Of a DNA stretch of 64,000 nt, positions 17,358-25,840 are shown one piece after another; position 1 is the stretch's first letter, and each line of letters begins with the position of its first letter. This DNA comes from UBA11740 sp035635855 (lineage in GTDB: Bacteria; Acidobacteriota; Blastocatellia; Pyrinomonadales; Pyrinomonadaceae), in assembly GCA_035635855.1 (NCBI GenBank), contig DASQAF010000034.1:186001-250000 (forward strand), read 5' to 3'. A program made the position numbers and the translations under genes. The notes beneath the pieces are model-generated. The model ran no database searches, was not told the DNA's origin, and worked only from the letters and a program-made list of their open reading frames with translations.

Positions 17358-17560
17358 GCACCAAGATTAAACTGACCAAACGACTCTTTATCGATCACGG
17401 CAAAGACATCGAGAGAGTCTTACAGCGCGCTGTGCATGACGCTCTCCGGATGCACAAGCGTATCGGCAACCCCATCGCCATCTGGAAAGACGGTCGCGTT
17501 GTTATTATCCCGCCTGAAGAGATTGTCATTCCGCCTGATGACTTCGAAACCAAAGATTAA
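17354..17560 (+). CDS. Small partner of the zeta-like ATPase
   Basis: This 68-residue protein is translated from an ATG that overlaps the stop of the zeta-like gene (ATGA at 17354-17357). It is basic at the N-terminus and has an IGNPIAIWKDGRVVIIPPEEI segment. It is a candidate antitoxin or cofactor, judged only from size and coupling. I know no named domain. An in-frame extension upstream to 17327 (MESFSRDVA) overlaps the toxin gene and is unlikely. Confidence 0.7.
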   Translation: MSTKIKLTKRLFIDHGKDIERVLQRAVHDALRMHKRIGNPIAIWKDGRVVIIPPEEIVIPPDDFETKD

Positions 17561-17570
17561 TCAGTCAGAA

Positions 17571-18458
17571 ATGTTCCGTGCCGGTCACGTCGCGCTCATC
17601 GGCCGACCGAACGCCGGCAAGTCGACGCTGCTGAATCGGCTGGTGGGCGAAAAAATCGCGGCCGTCTCAAACAAGCCACAAACGACTCGCTTCAAAATTC
17701 TCGGCATCGTCACTCGTCGCGAAGGCCAAATCGTCCTCGTCGATACGCCCGGCGTGCACAAGCCGGGGTATGAACTCAATCGCCGGATGATGGTCACGGT
17801 GCACGAGGCCCTGCTCAGCGTCGATCTTGTTTGCTTGATACGTGACGCGTCTGCGCCTACCGGGAATGGCGATCGCTTCGTGCTCGATCTAATCAAACAA
17901 TCCGACAAGCCGGCGCTGCTGCTGCTTAACAAGACCGACAAGCTGAAAGATAAATCAAAGTTGCTGCCGTTGATCGAATGGTACCAGGACGAGTATGAGT
18001 GGCAGTCAGTCGTGCCTATCTCCGCATTGAGGGGCGATCAGATCGATCAGTTGCTCGCGGAGATGGTCAAACATCTCCCGGAAGGTGAACCACTTTTCGC
18101 GGAAGACGAACTGACCGATCAGCCCATTCGGGTGCTGGCTTCCGAAATTGTTCGGGAGAAGATTCTTGAGCAGACCGGCGAAGAAATTCCTTACGTGACC
18201 GCCGTCGTGACCGAAAAGTGGGAAGAGGTGCGGGAGGATTTCGTCCGGATCTACTGCGCGATTTTTGTCGAAAGAGATTCGCAGAAAAAAATCATCATCG
18301 GCCACGGCGCCCAGCGCCTGAAACAGATTGGCATTCGCGCGCGTCACGACATTGAAAAGCTCCTCGGCCATCGTTGTCATCTCGAATTGTTCGTTAAGGT
18401 CGAACAGGATTGGCGCGAGCGCGGTCACATGCTGGACGATCTGGGAATCAGACAGTGA
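17571..18458 (+). CDS. era: GTPase Era
   Basis: Era is an essential GTPase that binds the 3' end of 16S rRNA during 30S maturation. All motifs are present: G1 GRPNAGKST, G2 PQTTR, G3 DTPG, G4 NKTD and the SAL G5 region. The C-terminal KH domain shows IIGHGAQRLKQIGIRARHDIEKL. The protein is about 295 residues, normal for the family. Two starts are possible: ATG 17571 (MFRAGHVAL) or ATG 17538, which would overlap the previous gene; neither has a strong ribosome site. The stop overlaps the GTG of prmA. Confidence 0.96.
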   Translation: MFRAGHVALIGRPNAGKSTLLNRLVGEKIAAVSNKPQTTRFKILGIVTRREGQIVLVDTPGVHKPGYELNRRMMVTVHEALLSVDLVCLIRDASAPTGNGDRFVLDLIKQSDKPALLLLNKTDKLKDKSKLLPLIEWYQDEYEWQSVVPISALRGDQIDQLLAEMVKHLPEGEPLFAEDELTDQPIRVLASEIVREKILEQTGEEIPYVTAVVTEKWEEVREDFVRIYCAIFVERDSQKKIIIGHGAQRLKQIGIRARHDIEKLLGHRCHLELFVKVEQDWRERGHMLDDLGIRQ

Positions 18459-19303
18459 GCCGCGAGCCGTGGCATTCGATCGAGGCAACTTGTCTTCGCG
18501 AAGCCGGCGAAGCGATCGAGTACGGCCTGATGGAAGCCGGCGCCCTGGGAACGGAGAGTCGCGACGCTGGCGATGGCGCGCACATCATTGGCTACTACGA
18601 CGCCCCGGTTGAAGAGTCTGAGATTCGCACGGCTCTGCTGGATGCGCTGCGCATCTACAATTTCGCTCCTTCATCACTAATCGATCTGAAAGTCAGCGAA
18701 GTTGCCGATCGCGACTGGCTGGCCGAATGGAAGAAAGATTGGCAGCCGGTTGCGGTCGGCCGTTTTATTGTCGCACCGCCCTGGAGCGACGTTACTGCCG
18801 CGCAGAATCGCATCGTCATTCGCATCGAACCCGGCATGGCCTTTGGCACCGGCACGCATGAAACTACGCGGCTCTGTTTGAAAGCCATCGAGAAGTATTA
18901 TCGGGGTGGCAGCTTTCTGGATGTCGGCACGGGTACCGGAATCCTGGCAATCGCGGCGGCGAAGATGTTTCCGGATGCGCGCGTGGAGGCCGTCGACACG
19001 GACGCCGACGCGGTCGAGATCGCGCGCGACAATGCGCGGCTGAATGACATCGGCGACAAGATCATTTTTCGTGTCGGCGCTATTGACGAACAGACCGCGT
19101 CGGCGGATCTGGTTTGCGCGAACCTGACCGCGCCGGTAATCATCGACTTACTACCTTTGCTGTTGGGGGCAACCTGCGGACGACTGGTCTTGTCGGGAAT
19201 TCTCGACTCGCAGATTCAGCTGGTTGAGGCAAGTTTGCGGGAACTCGGGGCCGCCATTCTGGAATCGGAACAAGATGGAGAGTGGATCGCCCTGGTGGTG
19301 TGA
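18455..19303 (+). CDS. prmA: Ribosomal protein L11 methyltransferase PrmA
   Basis: This protein of about 282 residues transfers methyl groups from SAM to L11. The N-terminal substrate-recognition domain is followed by the class I SAM fold: GTGTHETTRLCL, then LDVGTGTGILAIAA (SAM glycine loop), then the acidic VEAVDTDADAVEIAR strand and the VCANLTAPVI catalytic-side motif. I use GTG 18455, which overlaps the era stop (GTGA). The longer frame from 18410 would lie inside era. The coupling suggests shared translation with era in a ribosome-maturation operon. Confidence 0.95.
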   Translation: MSREPWHSIEATCLREAGEAIEYGLMEAGALGTESRDAGDGAHIIGYYDAPVEESEIRTALLDALRIYNFAPSSLIDLKVSEVADRDWLAEWKKDWQPVAVGRFIVAPPWSDVTAAQNRIVIRIEPGMAFGTGTHETTRLCLKAIEKYYRGGSFLDVGTGTGILAIAAAKMFPDARVEAVDTDADAVEIARDNARLNDIGDKIIFRVGAIDEQTASADLVCANLTAPVIIDLLPLLLGATCGRLVLSGILDSQIQLVEASLRELGAAILESEQDGEWIALVV

Positions 19304-19317
19304 AACATTCTTGGTTT

Positions 19318-19379
19318 GACTTTGCGTCTTAGCGCCTTGGCGTGAACAATTGCTCTCACGCAAAGGCGCAAAGGCGCCA
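19318..19379. repeat. Inverted repeat, CGCAAAG family, upstream of rsmE
   Basis: The arms CTTTGCGTCTTAGCGCCTTGGCGTG (left) and CACGCAAAGGCGCAAAGGCGCC (right) fold on each other. The right arm ends directly before the rsmE ATG, so its AAAGGCGCC may form part of the ribosome-binding region. Confidence 0.65.
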
Positions 19380-20165
19380 ATGAGTAAGGTGACTCGACGA
19401 AGATTCTATGCACCGCCGTCCGCTTTCTCGGCGGACGCAGAATCCGCGACGCTGAGTCCGGAAGAGACACGACACCTGCGCGATGTCTTGCGCCTGCATC
19501 CGGGCGACGAGATTTACGTGTTTGATGGCACCGGCCGGGAATTTCATTGCGCCGTCGAGATCATCGCCAAAGACTCGACCGAACTGCGGGTGATCTCAGA
19601 AGTCAAACCCACTCGTCCCGAATCGCCACTGCACCTAACCTTGGCTATTGCTTTACTCAAAAGTGAGAAATTTGACCTGGTGATCCAGAAAGCTACCGAG
19701 CTGGGTGCTAAACGGATAGTGCCGCTGGAAACAGAACGCGCGGATGTGCGGCTCAAAGATAGTGAAGACGCGCAGAAACGAGTAACTCGCTGGCGGCGAA
19801 TTGCTTTAGAAGCGGCCAAGCAGACGGGCCGGGCGTTTGTGCCTGAGATTACCGCGCCGCTTACTTTGAGTTCAGTGGTGATGTCAGCAGGAAAAGAAAG
19901 GAAACCCTCAACTGAAAGTACGCACCTGATGTTCGCCGAACGCTCGGGCACTTCATTAGCGGAAGCGACGAAGAGCTTTGCTGAGCAGCCGGCGGAGATT
20001 TTCGCGCTGGTGGGCCCGGAAGGCGGCTGGACCGACGAAGAGATTGAACTCGCGCGTGAGAGCGGGTGGAAGAGCGTGACCTTGGGCGGGCGTACTCTTC
20101 GGGCGGAAACGGCCGCGATTGTGGTGCTGGCGCTGTTACAGCATCGCTTTGGAGATCTTGTTTGA
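19380..20165 (+). CDS. rsmE: 16S rRNA m3U1498 methyltransferase RsmE
   Basis: This SPOUT-class enzyme of about 261 residues methylates U1498 of 16S rRNA. The N-terminal PUA-like part (RRRFYAPP...LRDVLRLHPGDEIYVFDG) leads into the trefoil knot: ALLKSEKFDLVIQKATELGAKRI, ALVGPEGGWTDEEI and LGGRTLRAETAAIVVL, all classical. I chose ATG 19380 because upstream sequence is repeat. Its placement after prmA continues the rRNA/ribosome-maturation operon. Confidence 0.95.
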   Translation: MSKVTRRRFYAPPSAFSADAESATLSPEETRHLRDVLRLHPGDEIYVFDGTGREFHCAVEIIAKDSTELRVISEVKPTRPESPLHLTLAIALLKSEKFDLVIQKATELGAKRIVPLETERADVRLKDSEDAQKRVTRWRRIALEAAKQTGRAFVPEITAPLTLSSVVMSAGKERKPSTESTHLMFAERSGTSLAEATKSFAEQPAEIFALVGPEGGWTDEEIELARESGWKSVTLGGRTLRAETAAIVVLALLQHRFGDLV

Positions 20166-20252
20166 GCATAGGCGCTTACGAACCCGGCGCCTTCCGGGGA
20201 ACAAGAATCGACTTCTTGTCGTTTACTCTACCGGCGACTCTTTCTAATTTCT

Positions 20253-20534
20253 ATGTCAACAAGTCAACAAGATATGACCGAACGCGCGCGTCGCGATTTG
20301 GCGCAACGCCTGGGCCTAAACGAAAGCGACATCGGCGTGAGGTCTGTTGAGCAAAACGAGTTTCCCGACGCCGCCCTGGGCGCCCCCGTCGAAGATGAGA
20401 TGAGCGCCCAGGTGATCACGCCCGGTTGGCGCATTCGCCTAACAGCGGAAGGTCAGACTTATGAGTATCGCGCCACCCAAAAGCAGTTGAGGCTTTTCAA
20501 TTTCAACGGAGAGAACTATAGGATTCGAGCTTAG
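20253..20534 (+). CDS. Small conserved protein (VITPGWRI family)
   Basis: This 93-residue protein begins with an alpha-helical RARRDLAQRLGL segment, then SVEQNEFPDAALGAP and AQVITPGWRIRLTAEGQTYEYRA. I recognise this pattern from a widespread small secreted or cell-surface-type family found in Cyanobacteria and Chloroflexota, which usually has a Cys (SLGCP) where this one has AALGAP. Function unknown. It follows rsmE at 87 bp on the same strand. Recognition rests on memory of the family and is not certain. Confidence 0.65.
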   Translation: MSTSQQDMTERARRDLAQRLGLNESDIGVRSVEQNEFPDAALGAPVEDEMSAQVITPGWRIRLTAEGQTYEYRATQKQLRLFNFNGENYRIRA

Positions 20535-20537
20535 GGT

Positions 20538-20575
20538 TTAGAGCTTGGATCCTTGACCTTAGCACTAAGCTCTAA
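20538..20575. repeat. Hairpin after the small protein gene
   Basis: TTAGAGCTT (20538-20546) and AAGCTCTAA (20567-20575) are exact reverse complements. No T-tract follows at once. It may still serve as a terminator or belong to the local repeat population. Confidence 0.5.
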
Positions 20576-20590
20576 GAACGCTTTGCTTTT

Positions 20591-22006
20591 ATGCGACGCA
20601 ATAACATCTGGATCCATCTGACCATCGCGCTGGTGCTCGTCCTGGTCGCCGCGTTCGCGGGCGCAGTGCGCAAGTGGCAGAAAAACTGGAAGCCTGCACC
20701 GCAGTCTTTGTCGTCTTCGCAGGACCGCAAAGACGGCTCAGATGACGGTGACGAAACGGATCAGCAGAACAACAAAGCCGAAATACTGGTTCGCTTTCGC
20801 GCAGGTGTAACCCAGAACACAATCGAGAATATTACTCAGCGGCTGAACGATCAGGTTGAAGACCAGATCGAGTCAGTTACCAACCTCGAAGTAATCGAAG
20901 ATGAAGACGGCAAAGACGCCGAGTCGCTGCTAGCGCAATATCGAAACCTGCCTGAAGTTGAATACGCCGAACTCAACAGCGAACTAAAGCTCGATCACGA
21001 AGACGGCGGCCATCGGCACGTGCACGCCGACGATGAAATGTTCTCTCGCCAGTGGGGGCTTTTTAATAGCGGTCAGAATGGCGGGACCGCGGGCGCTGAC
21101 ATCAGCGCGATGCGCGCCTGGGCAGTGACCAAAGGAAGCGATCAGGTTGTCGTCGCGGTGCTCGACAGCGGCGTGGATTATTCACATCCTGATCTGGCGA
21201 ATAACATCTGGTCGCGTCCGCCAATCGTCATGGCGTATCGCGACGACGATCTGACACCCGATGGTCCGGTCGACGATGTCCACGGCTTCAATGTCGTCGA
21301 AGACAACGGTGACCCGATGGACGACAACGGTCACGGCACGCATTGCGCCGGCATCATCGGCGCGGAGGGCGGGAACGGCATAGGGATCGCGGGCGTTAAC
21401 TGGAACGTGAAAATTATGCCGCTCAAGTTCATGGACGCGGAAGGGACGGGTACTACGAAAGATGCCATTGAAGCGATCAACTACGTCATCGATCGCAAAC
21501 GCGCCGGAGTAAACGTGCGAGTTATCTCGGCTAGTTGGGGCTCGACCGCAAAGTCACGCGCGCTGGAAGACGTGATTCGCAAAGCTTACGAAGAAGGAAT
21601 TCTGTTTGTGGCAGCCGCCGGAAATTCCAGCTCAGACAATGATCAGACGCCGCATTATCCGTCCAGCTACAACCTCGGCAACGTGGTGAGCGTCGCCGCC
21701 CTTAATCGCCACGACGAGCTGGCATCGTTCTCCAACTATGGCGCGAAGAGCGTTCACATCGCCGCGCCGGGCGAAGAAATTCTCAGCACCTGGCTGAAAA
21801 ACGGATTCGAGGAAAAGAAAGGCACGTCAATGGCTACGCCGTTTGTGGCCGGAGTAGCCGCGTTGGTGCTGGCTCAGAATCCCAAAATGTCGGTCGACGA
21901 TCTGCGCGCGCTGTTATTGAAGTCCGTCGATCCTATCCCTTCTTTGAAAGGTAAAGTGTCCAGCGGCGGGCGTATCAACGCTGCGAAAGCCGTGGGGGCT
22001 CAATAG
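20591..22006 (+). CDS. Secreted S8 subtilisin-like serine peptidase
   Basis: This 471-residue protein has an N-terminal signal or membrane anchor (residues 7-26), an acidic low-complexity stretch, and an inhibitor_I9-like propeptide (AEILVRFRAGVT...LPEVEYAELN). The catalytic domain holds Asp192 in VLDSGVD, His248 in GHGTHCAG and Ser413 in GTSMATP, with AAAGNSS between. It is a thermitase/subtilisin-type enzyme, acting outside the cytoplasm. It differs from the subtilase at 636 by lacking the repeat tail. Confidence 0.94.
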   Translation: MRRNNIWIHLTIALVLVLVAAFAGAVRKWQKNWKPAPQSLSSSQDRKDGSDDGDETDQQNNKAEILVRFRAGVTQNTIENITQRLNDQVEDQIESVTNLEVIEDEDGKDAESLLAQYRNLPEVEYAELNSELKLDHEDGGHRHVHADDEMFSRQWGLFNSGQNGGTAGADISAMRAWAVTKGSDQVVVAVLDSGVDYSHPDLANNIWSRPPIVMAYRDDDLTPDGPVDDVHGFNVVEDNGDPMDDNGHGTHCAGIIGAEGGNGIGIAGVNWNVKIMPLKFMDAEGTGTTKDAIEAINYVIDRKRAGVNVRVISASWGSTAKSRALEDVIRKAYEEGILFVAAAGNSSSDNDQTPHYPSSYNLGNVVSVAALNRHDELASFSNYGAKSVHIAAPGEEILSTWLKNGFEEKKGTSMATPFVAGVAALVLAQNPKMSVDDLRALLLKSVDPIPSLKGKVSSGGRINAAKAVGAQ

Positions 22007-22289
22007 CCCTTAGCCTGTTGGGTCGAGCGAAGACACCGCCTGGGAAGTGTCAGAGTCCGACCATAAGGGAGGGCCAGAATCGTGTGCACTGTCCGTGAAG
22101 AAAAAGCCGCCCGCCTAAGTGGTTTACGCCGGCAACTGACCGATATGGAAATGGGCCCTTGCTGGCGCGCGGGCTTCTGACACGCAAACCCGAACGGCCG
22201 GTGGCTTGCACGTGAAGCGCTGCCTGTGTGATTATTGGTTCATGAATGCCATCGTTCACAAACCCAATATTGCGAGGAGCCGATAAAGA

Positions 22290-23024
22290 GTGAAAGCGGA
22301 GTTAGCGCAGTTAATCGCTTTGCAGAACGCTGATACTAATATAAGAAGACTACAGGCCGAGATTGAAAGCATCCCTGAGAGGCGCGCGGAGATCGAAAAA
22401 GAGTTCGATCAGCGCGCCTTTGAAATTCGGGCGCTGGAAGAGCGCCGCGACAACTCCCGCCACGAACGCACCCGCCTGGAAGCCGAAACTTTCGAACAGA
22501 AACAACGTGCCGAGCGCGCCGACCGAAATTTGATGTCGGCCAAAAAGACGGATGAGTACACCGCCGCGATTCGCGAAGCGGATGCGGCGCGCAAACAAAT
22601 CTCGACGTTCGAGACGCAGATTCTCGAACAAATGGAAATTGCTGATCAGGCTGAAAAAGAGTTGCAAGAGCGCGCTCCGGAAGTTGAGAAGCTGGGCGCT
22701 GACATGGCGGAGCGCTTCAAAGGTTTCGACGAACAGGCGCGCGTCCAGCAACAGGAGTTGGACAGTGCCCACGCTGAACGTGAACGCCTTTTGAATGAAC
22801 TTCCAAAGCCGATGAGCGCTCTTTATAAGCGCATCAGCAGCCGCATCCGCGACGGGGTGGCCATGGCCGAAGCGCGCAACGGCGCCTGCACTGCGTGTTA
22901 CATGGCCCTGCGTCCGCAGATAATGGCCGACGTGCGCCGCGGCACGGAAGTAATCACCTGCGATAACTGCAATCGGATTCTCTACTACGTGCCGGCGAAC
23001 GCCGCGCATCCGGTTGGGGTGTAG
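22290..23024 (+). CDS. Coiled-coil protein with C-terminal C4 zinc ribbon
   Basis: This 244-residue protein is mostly a long alpha-helical coiled coil (about residues 5-180, rich in Glu, Arg and Ala), ending in a zinc ribbon with CTAC and CDNC pairs (about residues 202-230). This architecture matches the conserved DUF164/zf-RING_7 protein family. The start is GTG 22290 with GAGGAG at 22274-22279. A strong intrinsic terminator follows at 23071. Role probably nucleic-acid or ribosome related, not established. Confidence 0.85.
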   Translation: MKAELAQLIALQNADTNIRRLQAEIESIPERRAEIEKEFDQRAFEIRALEERRDNSRHERTRLEAETFEQKQRAERADRNLMSAKKTDEYTAAIREADAARKQISTFETQILEQMEIADQAEKELQERAPEVEKLGADMAERFKGFDEQARVQQQELDSAHAERERLLNELPKPMSALYKRISSRIRDGVAMAEARNGACTACYMALRPQIMADVRRGTEVITCDNCNRILYYVPANAAHPVGV

Positions 23025-23070
23025 TACTAAAGTTCAGGGCTCAAGCTTCAGCGCTTATCTCAAAAATCAA

Positions 23071-23116
23071 CTCCGCGAGAGCGAGACGTGATCTCGCTCT
23101 CGCGGAGAATCTTTTT
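23071..23116 (+). terminator. Strong rho-independent terminator
   Basis: A perfect 16-bp stem (CTCCGCGAGAGCGAGA at 23071-23086; its reverse complement at 23092-23107) with a 5-nt loop is followed by AATCTTTTTT. It ends the transcript of the coiled-coil zinc-ribbon gene, 47 bp after its stop codon. Confidence 0.9.
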
Positions 23117-23196
23117 TGAATGAGCTTTTTCGCGCTGGCGCGCCCAGGCGAACAGGGGTATTTCGCGCTCCGGCTGTTACTTCTTCTTCCCGATTG

Positions 23197-23586
23197 TTAC
23201 TTCTTCTTCAATGTCACGCGCACGGGATTTCCCAAATCCTCGGCCGGCACTTCCAGTTCCTGCGTCTTAAAACCCTTAGCTTTCACCTTCAGCTTCAGCG
23301 TGCCCATATGAAGCGGCGGCAGAGACGCAAGGCCACGCTCGTCTGTGTTATTCCAGCTTTCGCAGAAAAACCCGTCTGTGCGCGTAGATTCTAGTTTGAC
23401 GTAGGCGTTTCTGATAGGATTGCCGCTCTCGTCAAAAACACGGACGTCGGCGCGGCCGATACCGTTTGCGACTTTGGGCGCGACACCTTGACTGGGGGGA
23501 TCATTCTGGCTTTGCGATGGCTCCTGAGACAGTGCGATGGCGAACGTTGCCGCGATGATAAGCAGCGCTGAGAGAACTTTTGACAT
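23197..23586 (-). CDS. Secreted protein with carboxypeptidase-regulatory-like domain
   Basis: This 129-residue protein has a signal peptide (about residues 1-20, LLIIAATFAIALSQ). The mature part from about residue 44 has the beta-sandwich pattern of a CarboxypepD_reg or Ig-like peptidase-associated domain: ADVRVFDESGNPIRNAYVKLE, GLASLPPLHMGTLKLKVKAKGFK. Such domains occur in secreted or TonB-linked proteins and here may stand alone. Function unknown. Confidence 0.75.
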   Translation of the reverse strand: MSKVLSALLIIAATFAIALSQEPSQSQNDPPSQGVAPKVANGIGRADVRVFDESGNPIRNAYVKLESTRTDGFFCESWNNTDERGLASLPPLHMGTLKLKVKAKGFKTQELEVPAEDLGNPVRVTLKKK

Positions 23587-23838
23587 ACTTTTGAACTCCT
23601 AAGTTGAAATAGTGGCGCCGAAGTCTTTTTGCGATGTCGAGGTTTCGGATTCGGCTCGGCTTAATCGATGGGCAAGACCGTTGACTAGCTATCAAAGGGT
23701 CGCAGGGGAAAGGTCCCACGTCCAACTGACTAAGCGAAGTATACGACATTCGCGCGCCAATTTGGAAGGCTTTTGATGGAAGAGATCCCTAGTTGGTTGT
23801 GCGGACGGTTTTCGGCGCTGGACGCGTCAGGCAATTCT

Positions 23839-23861
23839 TTTCGCCGTCCTTAACGGCGAAA
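23839..23861. repeat. Hairpin upstream of the GlsB-like gene
   Basis: TTTCGCCGT (23839-23847) and ACGGCGAAA (23853-23861) pair across a 5-nt loop. The wider gap 23587-23893 shows no gene. It may be a leader structure or part of an operator for the small stress gene downstream. Confidence 0.45.
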
Positions 23862-23893
23862 GAAGCGAAGTTGCTCAAAGCGGAGGTAATTCC

Positions 23894-24166
23894 ATGCTCG
23901 TTCCATTCTTAATACTACTCCTGATCGCGGGTGTTTGCGGCGCCATTGGCCAGGCGATTGGCGGCTATTCGCACGGCGGTTGTTTGGTTTCGATTGCGCT
24001 CGGCTTTATCGGCGCGTTGCTGGGGAGGTGGCTGGCCGGCGTGCTTGGGCTTCCGGAACTCATAGCTTTTCCGGTGGGAGGAATGAATTTTCCGATTATC
24101 TGGTCGATTATTGGCGCGGCGCTATTCGTGGCGTTGATCAATCTGATTAGCCGCCGGCGCGTATAG
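23894..24166 (+). CDS. GlsB/YeaQ/YmgE family membrane protein
   Basis: This 90-residue protein has three hydrophobic segments and the Gly-rich pattern ALGFIGALLGRWLAG typical of transglycosylase-associated (GlsB/YeaQ) proteins linked to stress. A GGAGG ribosome site sits eight bases before the ATG. It converges with, and overlaps by 20 bp, the end of the minus-strand gene 24147-24842. Confidence 0.88.
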   Translation: MLVPFLILLLIAGVCGAIGQAIGGYSHGGCLVSIALGFIGALLGRWLAGVLGLPELIAFPVGGMNFPIIWSIIGAALFVALINLISRRRV

Positions 24167-24842
24167 CTTTCTTGACGGGCACTTCCCGGGCGAATGTGCG
24201 CGTTTCGCGATGCCGGTCGAACCACCACGCCCAGGGAATGAAAAGCCAGGTCAAGAGAGTCACGAGCGCGAGCTTCTTAACGCTCGGCGGTGGCGGACCA
24301 AACGCGGCCCCGCCATAGGCCGCCAGCAGAAAAATAATGAAGGCCCAAAAGACATATTTTCCGATCCAGTCCTTCGCTCTCGTCTGCCGCAGATAAAGAA
24401 AGATTCCCAACGCCAGCAGCGCCAGCTCAATCGCGATTGTCACTGCTCGATAATTCCACAGTCCGAGGCCATACAGACGACTACCCGAATAGAGCGGCAG
24501 ATCGGGACGGTGCACAATGAGATCCAGAAACCAATGGGTGATAACACCGAGCCAGATGGTGATGGCGCCCAGGGCGTAACGCGTAAAGCCGAAATACAGC
24601 GAAGCGAAGAGCGTCGCCCAACCCACAACAGCAATCAACCCGTGCGAAATCGGATAAAAGTCGAAAGCCAATCTCAGGAAAGGATTCCGGTTCGGCTCGA
24701 TAGTGACATGCTCCCAACCAAGCAGCAGAAATATCGGCCAGAGAAGGTCAAGCAAAATTGGCGCAGCGATCAATGCTCCGAGCGACGCTTGCGGCGCAAT
24801 CTTTTTCGCTGCCAAACCAACTGCATAGTGTCCAAGAAACAT
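24147..24842 (-). CDS. Polytopic membrane protein, YdjM/metal-dependent-hydrolase-like
   Basis: This 231-residue protein has about five or six hydrophobic segments. It starts with MFLGHYAVGLAAKKIAP and has ITHWFLDLIVHRPD, a His/Asp pattern reminiscent of membrane-bound metal-dependent hydrolases (YdjM/LexA-regulated family). It could also be an unrelated membrane protein. Its last codons overlap the convergent GlsB-like gene. Low certainty on function, high on being a real gene because of membrane-helix composition. Confidence 0.7.
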   Translation of the reverse strand: MFLGHYAVGLAAKKIAPQASLGALIAAPILLDLLWPIFLLLGWEHVTIEPNRNPFLRLAFDFYPISHGLIAVVGWATLFASLYFGFTRYALGAITIWLGVITHWFLDLIVHRPDLPLYSGSRLYGLGLWNYRAVTIAIELALLALGIFLYLRQTRAKDWIGKYVFWAFIIFLLAAYGGAAFGPPPPSVKKLALVTLLTWLFIPWAWWFDRHRETRTFAREVPVKKAIRAGG

Positions 24843-25004
24843 TCTTTGTTACCGCTCATGCTATCACCTATTCGATGATAGTTTGAAAAAATCTTCTCAT
24901 CTCGTTAAAGTACTCTCACCAGAATTACGTTTACAGGAAGTTTTAAGAGCGAGAGATTCGCGAGTTAGTGTGCCCCTCGTGGCTGGTAACCGAATCTTGC
25001 GGCG

Positions 25005-25673
25005 ATGCCACAGATCTTCCGTCATAGCACAAACTATCTGGCGCGGGCCACGATTTATGGCGCGGTCTTTATTCTGTTCGCAGCACTGTGGGTCACGGCC
25101 GAGATCACTCGGTCAGGCTGGAACACCGGCCAGTGGATAGAAACCCAGCAACCAATACAATTCAGCCACAAGCACCACGTCGGTGATGACGGCATCGATT
25201 GCCGTTACTGCCATACGTCGGTTGAGACAGCGGCGTCGGCCGGCATGCCTTCGACCGCGGTCTGCATGAACTGCCATAAACAGATCTGGGCGGATAGTCC
25301 TTACCTCGAACCAGTGCGCGCAAGTTTCAAGAGCGGCAAGCCGCTGGAATGGATTCGCGTCCATGACTTGCCCGATTTCGCTTACTTCAATCACTCGATT
25401 CATGTGAACAAAGGCGTCGGTTGCTCGACTTGTCATGGTCGCATCGATCAAATGCCGGTCGTGTCGCAAGCCGCGTCGTTGCAGATGGAATGGTGTCTGC
25501 AGTGTCATCGGCGTCCGGAAGATTTTGTGCGACCGCAAGAGAGAGTTTTCGACATGGAGTGGCGATCGCGAAATAGCACTAAGAATGAAATCGCCGAAGG
25601 TCTGAACTTGAAGCAGCAGTACCACATTCAGGGAGCGAACGTTTTGACAAGCTGTTCCACCTGTCATCGATAG
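25005..25673 (+). CDS. actA: Alternative complex III subunit ActA, pentaheme cytochrome c
   Basis: This 222-residue protein has an N-terminal membrane anchor (about residues 14-34) and five CXXCH heme motifs: CRYCH, CMNCH, CSTCH, CLQCH and CSTCH. ACIII replaces the bc1 complex: ActA takes electrons from the iron-sulfur subunit and passes them on to acceptors. The next genes, in the same order as known act operons, are actB-F, followed by an oxidase. Start ATG 25005 has no strong ribosome site. Confidence 0.92.
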   Translation: MPQIFRHSTNYLARATIYGAVFILFAALWVTAEITRSGWNTGQWIETQQPIQFSHKHHVGDDGIDCRYCHTSVETAASAGMPSTAVCMNCHKQIWADSPYLEPVRASFKSGKPLEWIRVHDLPDFAYFNHSIHVNKGVGCSTCHGRIDQMPVVSQAASLQMEWCLQCHRRPEDFVRPQERVFDMEWRSRNSTKNEIAEGLNLKQQYHIQGANVLTSCSTCHR

Positions 25674-25834
25674 GGAGCGCAGGCATCTTGCCTGCGGAAC
25701 GCGGACATCCTGTCCGCCAGCGAGGCGGAGCCTCGCTACTGGTACAGAACCGGGAGCGGTAGCGACCGGGTCCAAGCGAGTTTTTAAGGGGAATTGAATT
25801 TGTACCCGCTACCGCAAGCGGTTCCGTACCGAGT
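25674..25834. repeat. Palindrome-rich spacer between actA and actB
   Basis: It contains several hairpins in a row, such as GCAGGCATCTTGCCTGC, GCGGACATCCTGTCCGC and AGCGAGGCGGAGCCTCGCT, plus a GTACC/GGTAC pair at the right side. The cluster resembles the one at 16155-16275. No coding content. Confidence 0.7.
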
Positions 25835-25840
25835 TGTTAA

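Noticed and set aside
17436..17570. Upstream extension of Era
   Set aside because: Overlaps the small partner gene in another frame; Era homologues start close to the G1 motif.
24210..24878. Plus-strand 222-codon frame
   Set aside because: Composition is highly charged and repeat-free antisense of a clear membrane protein on the minus strand.
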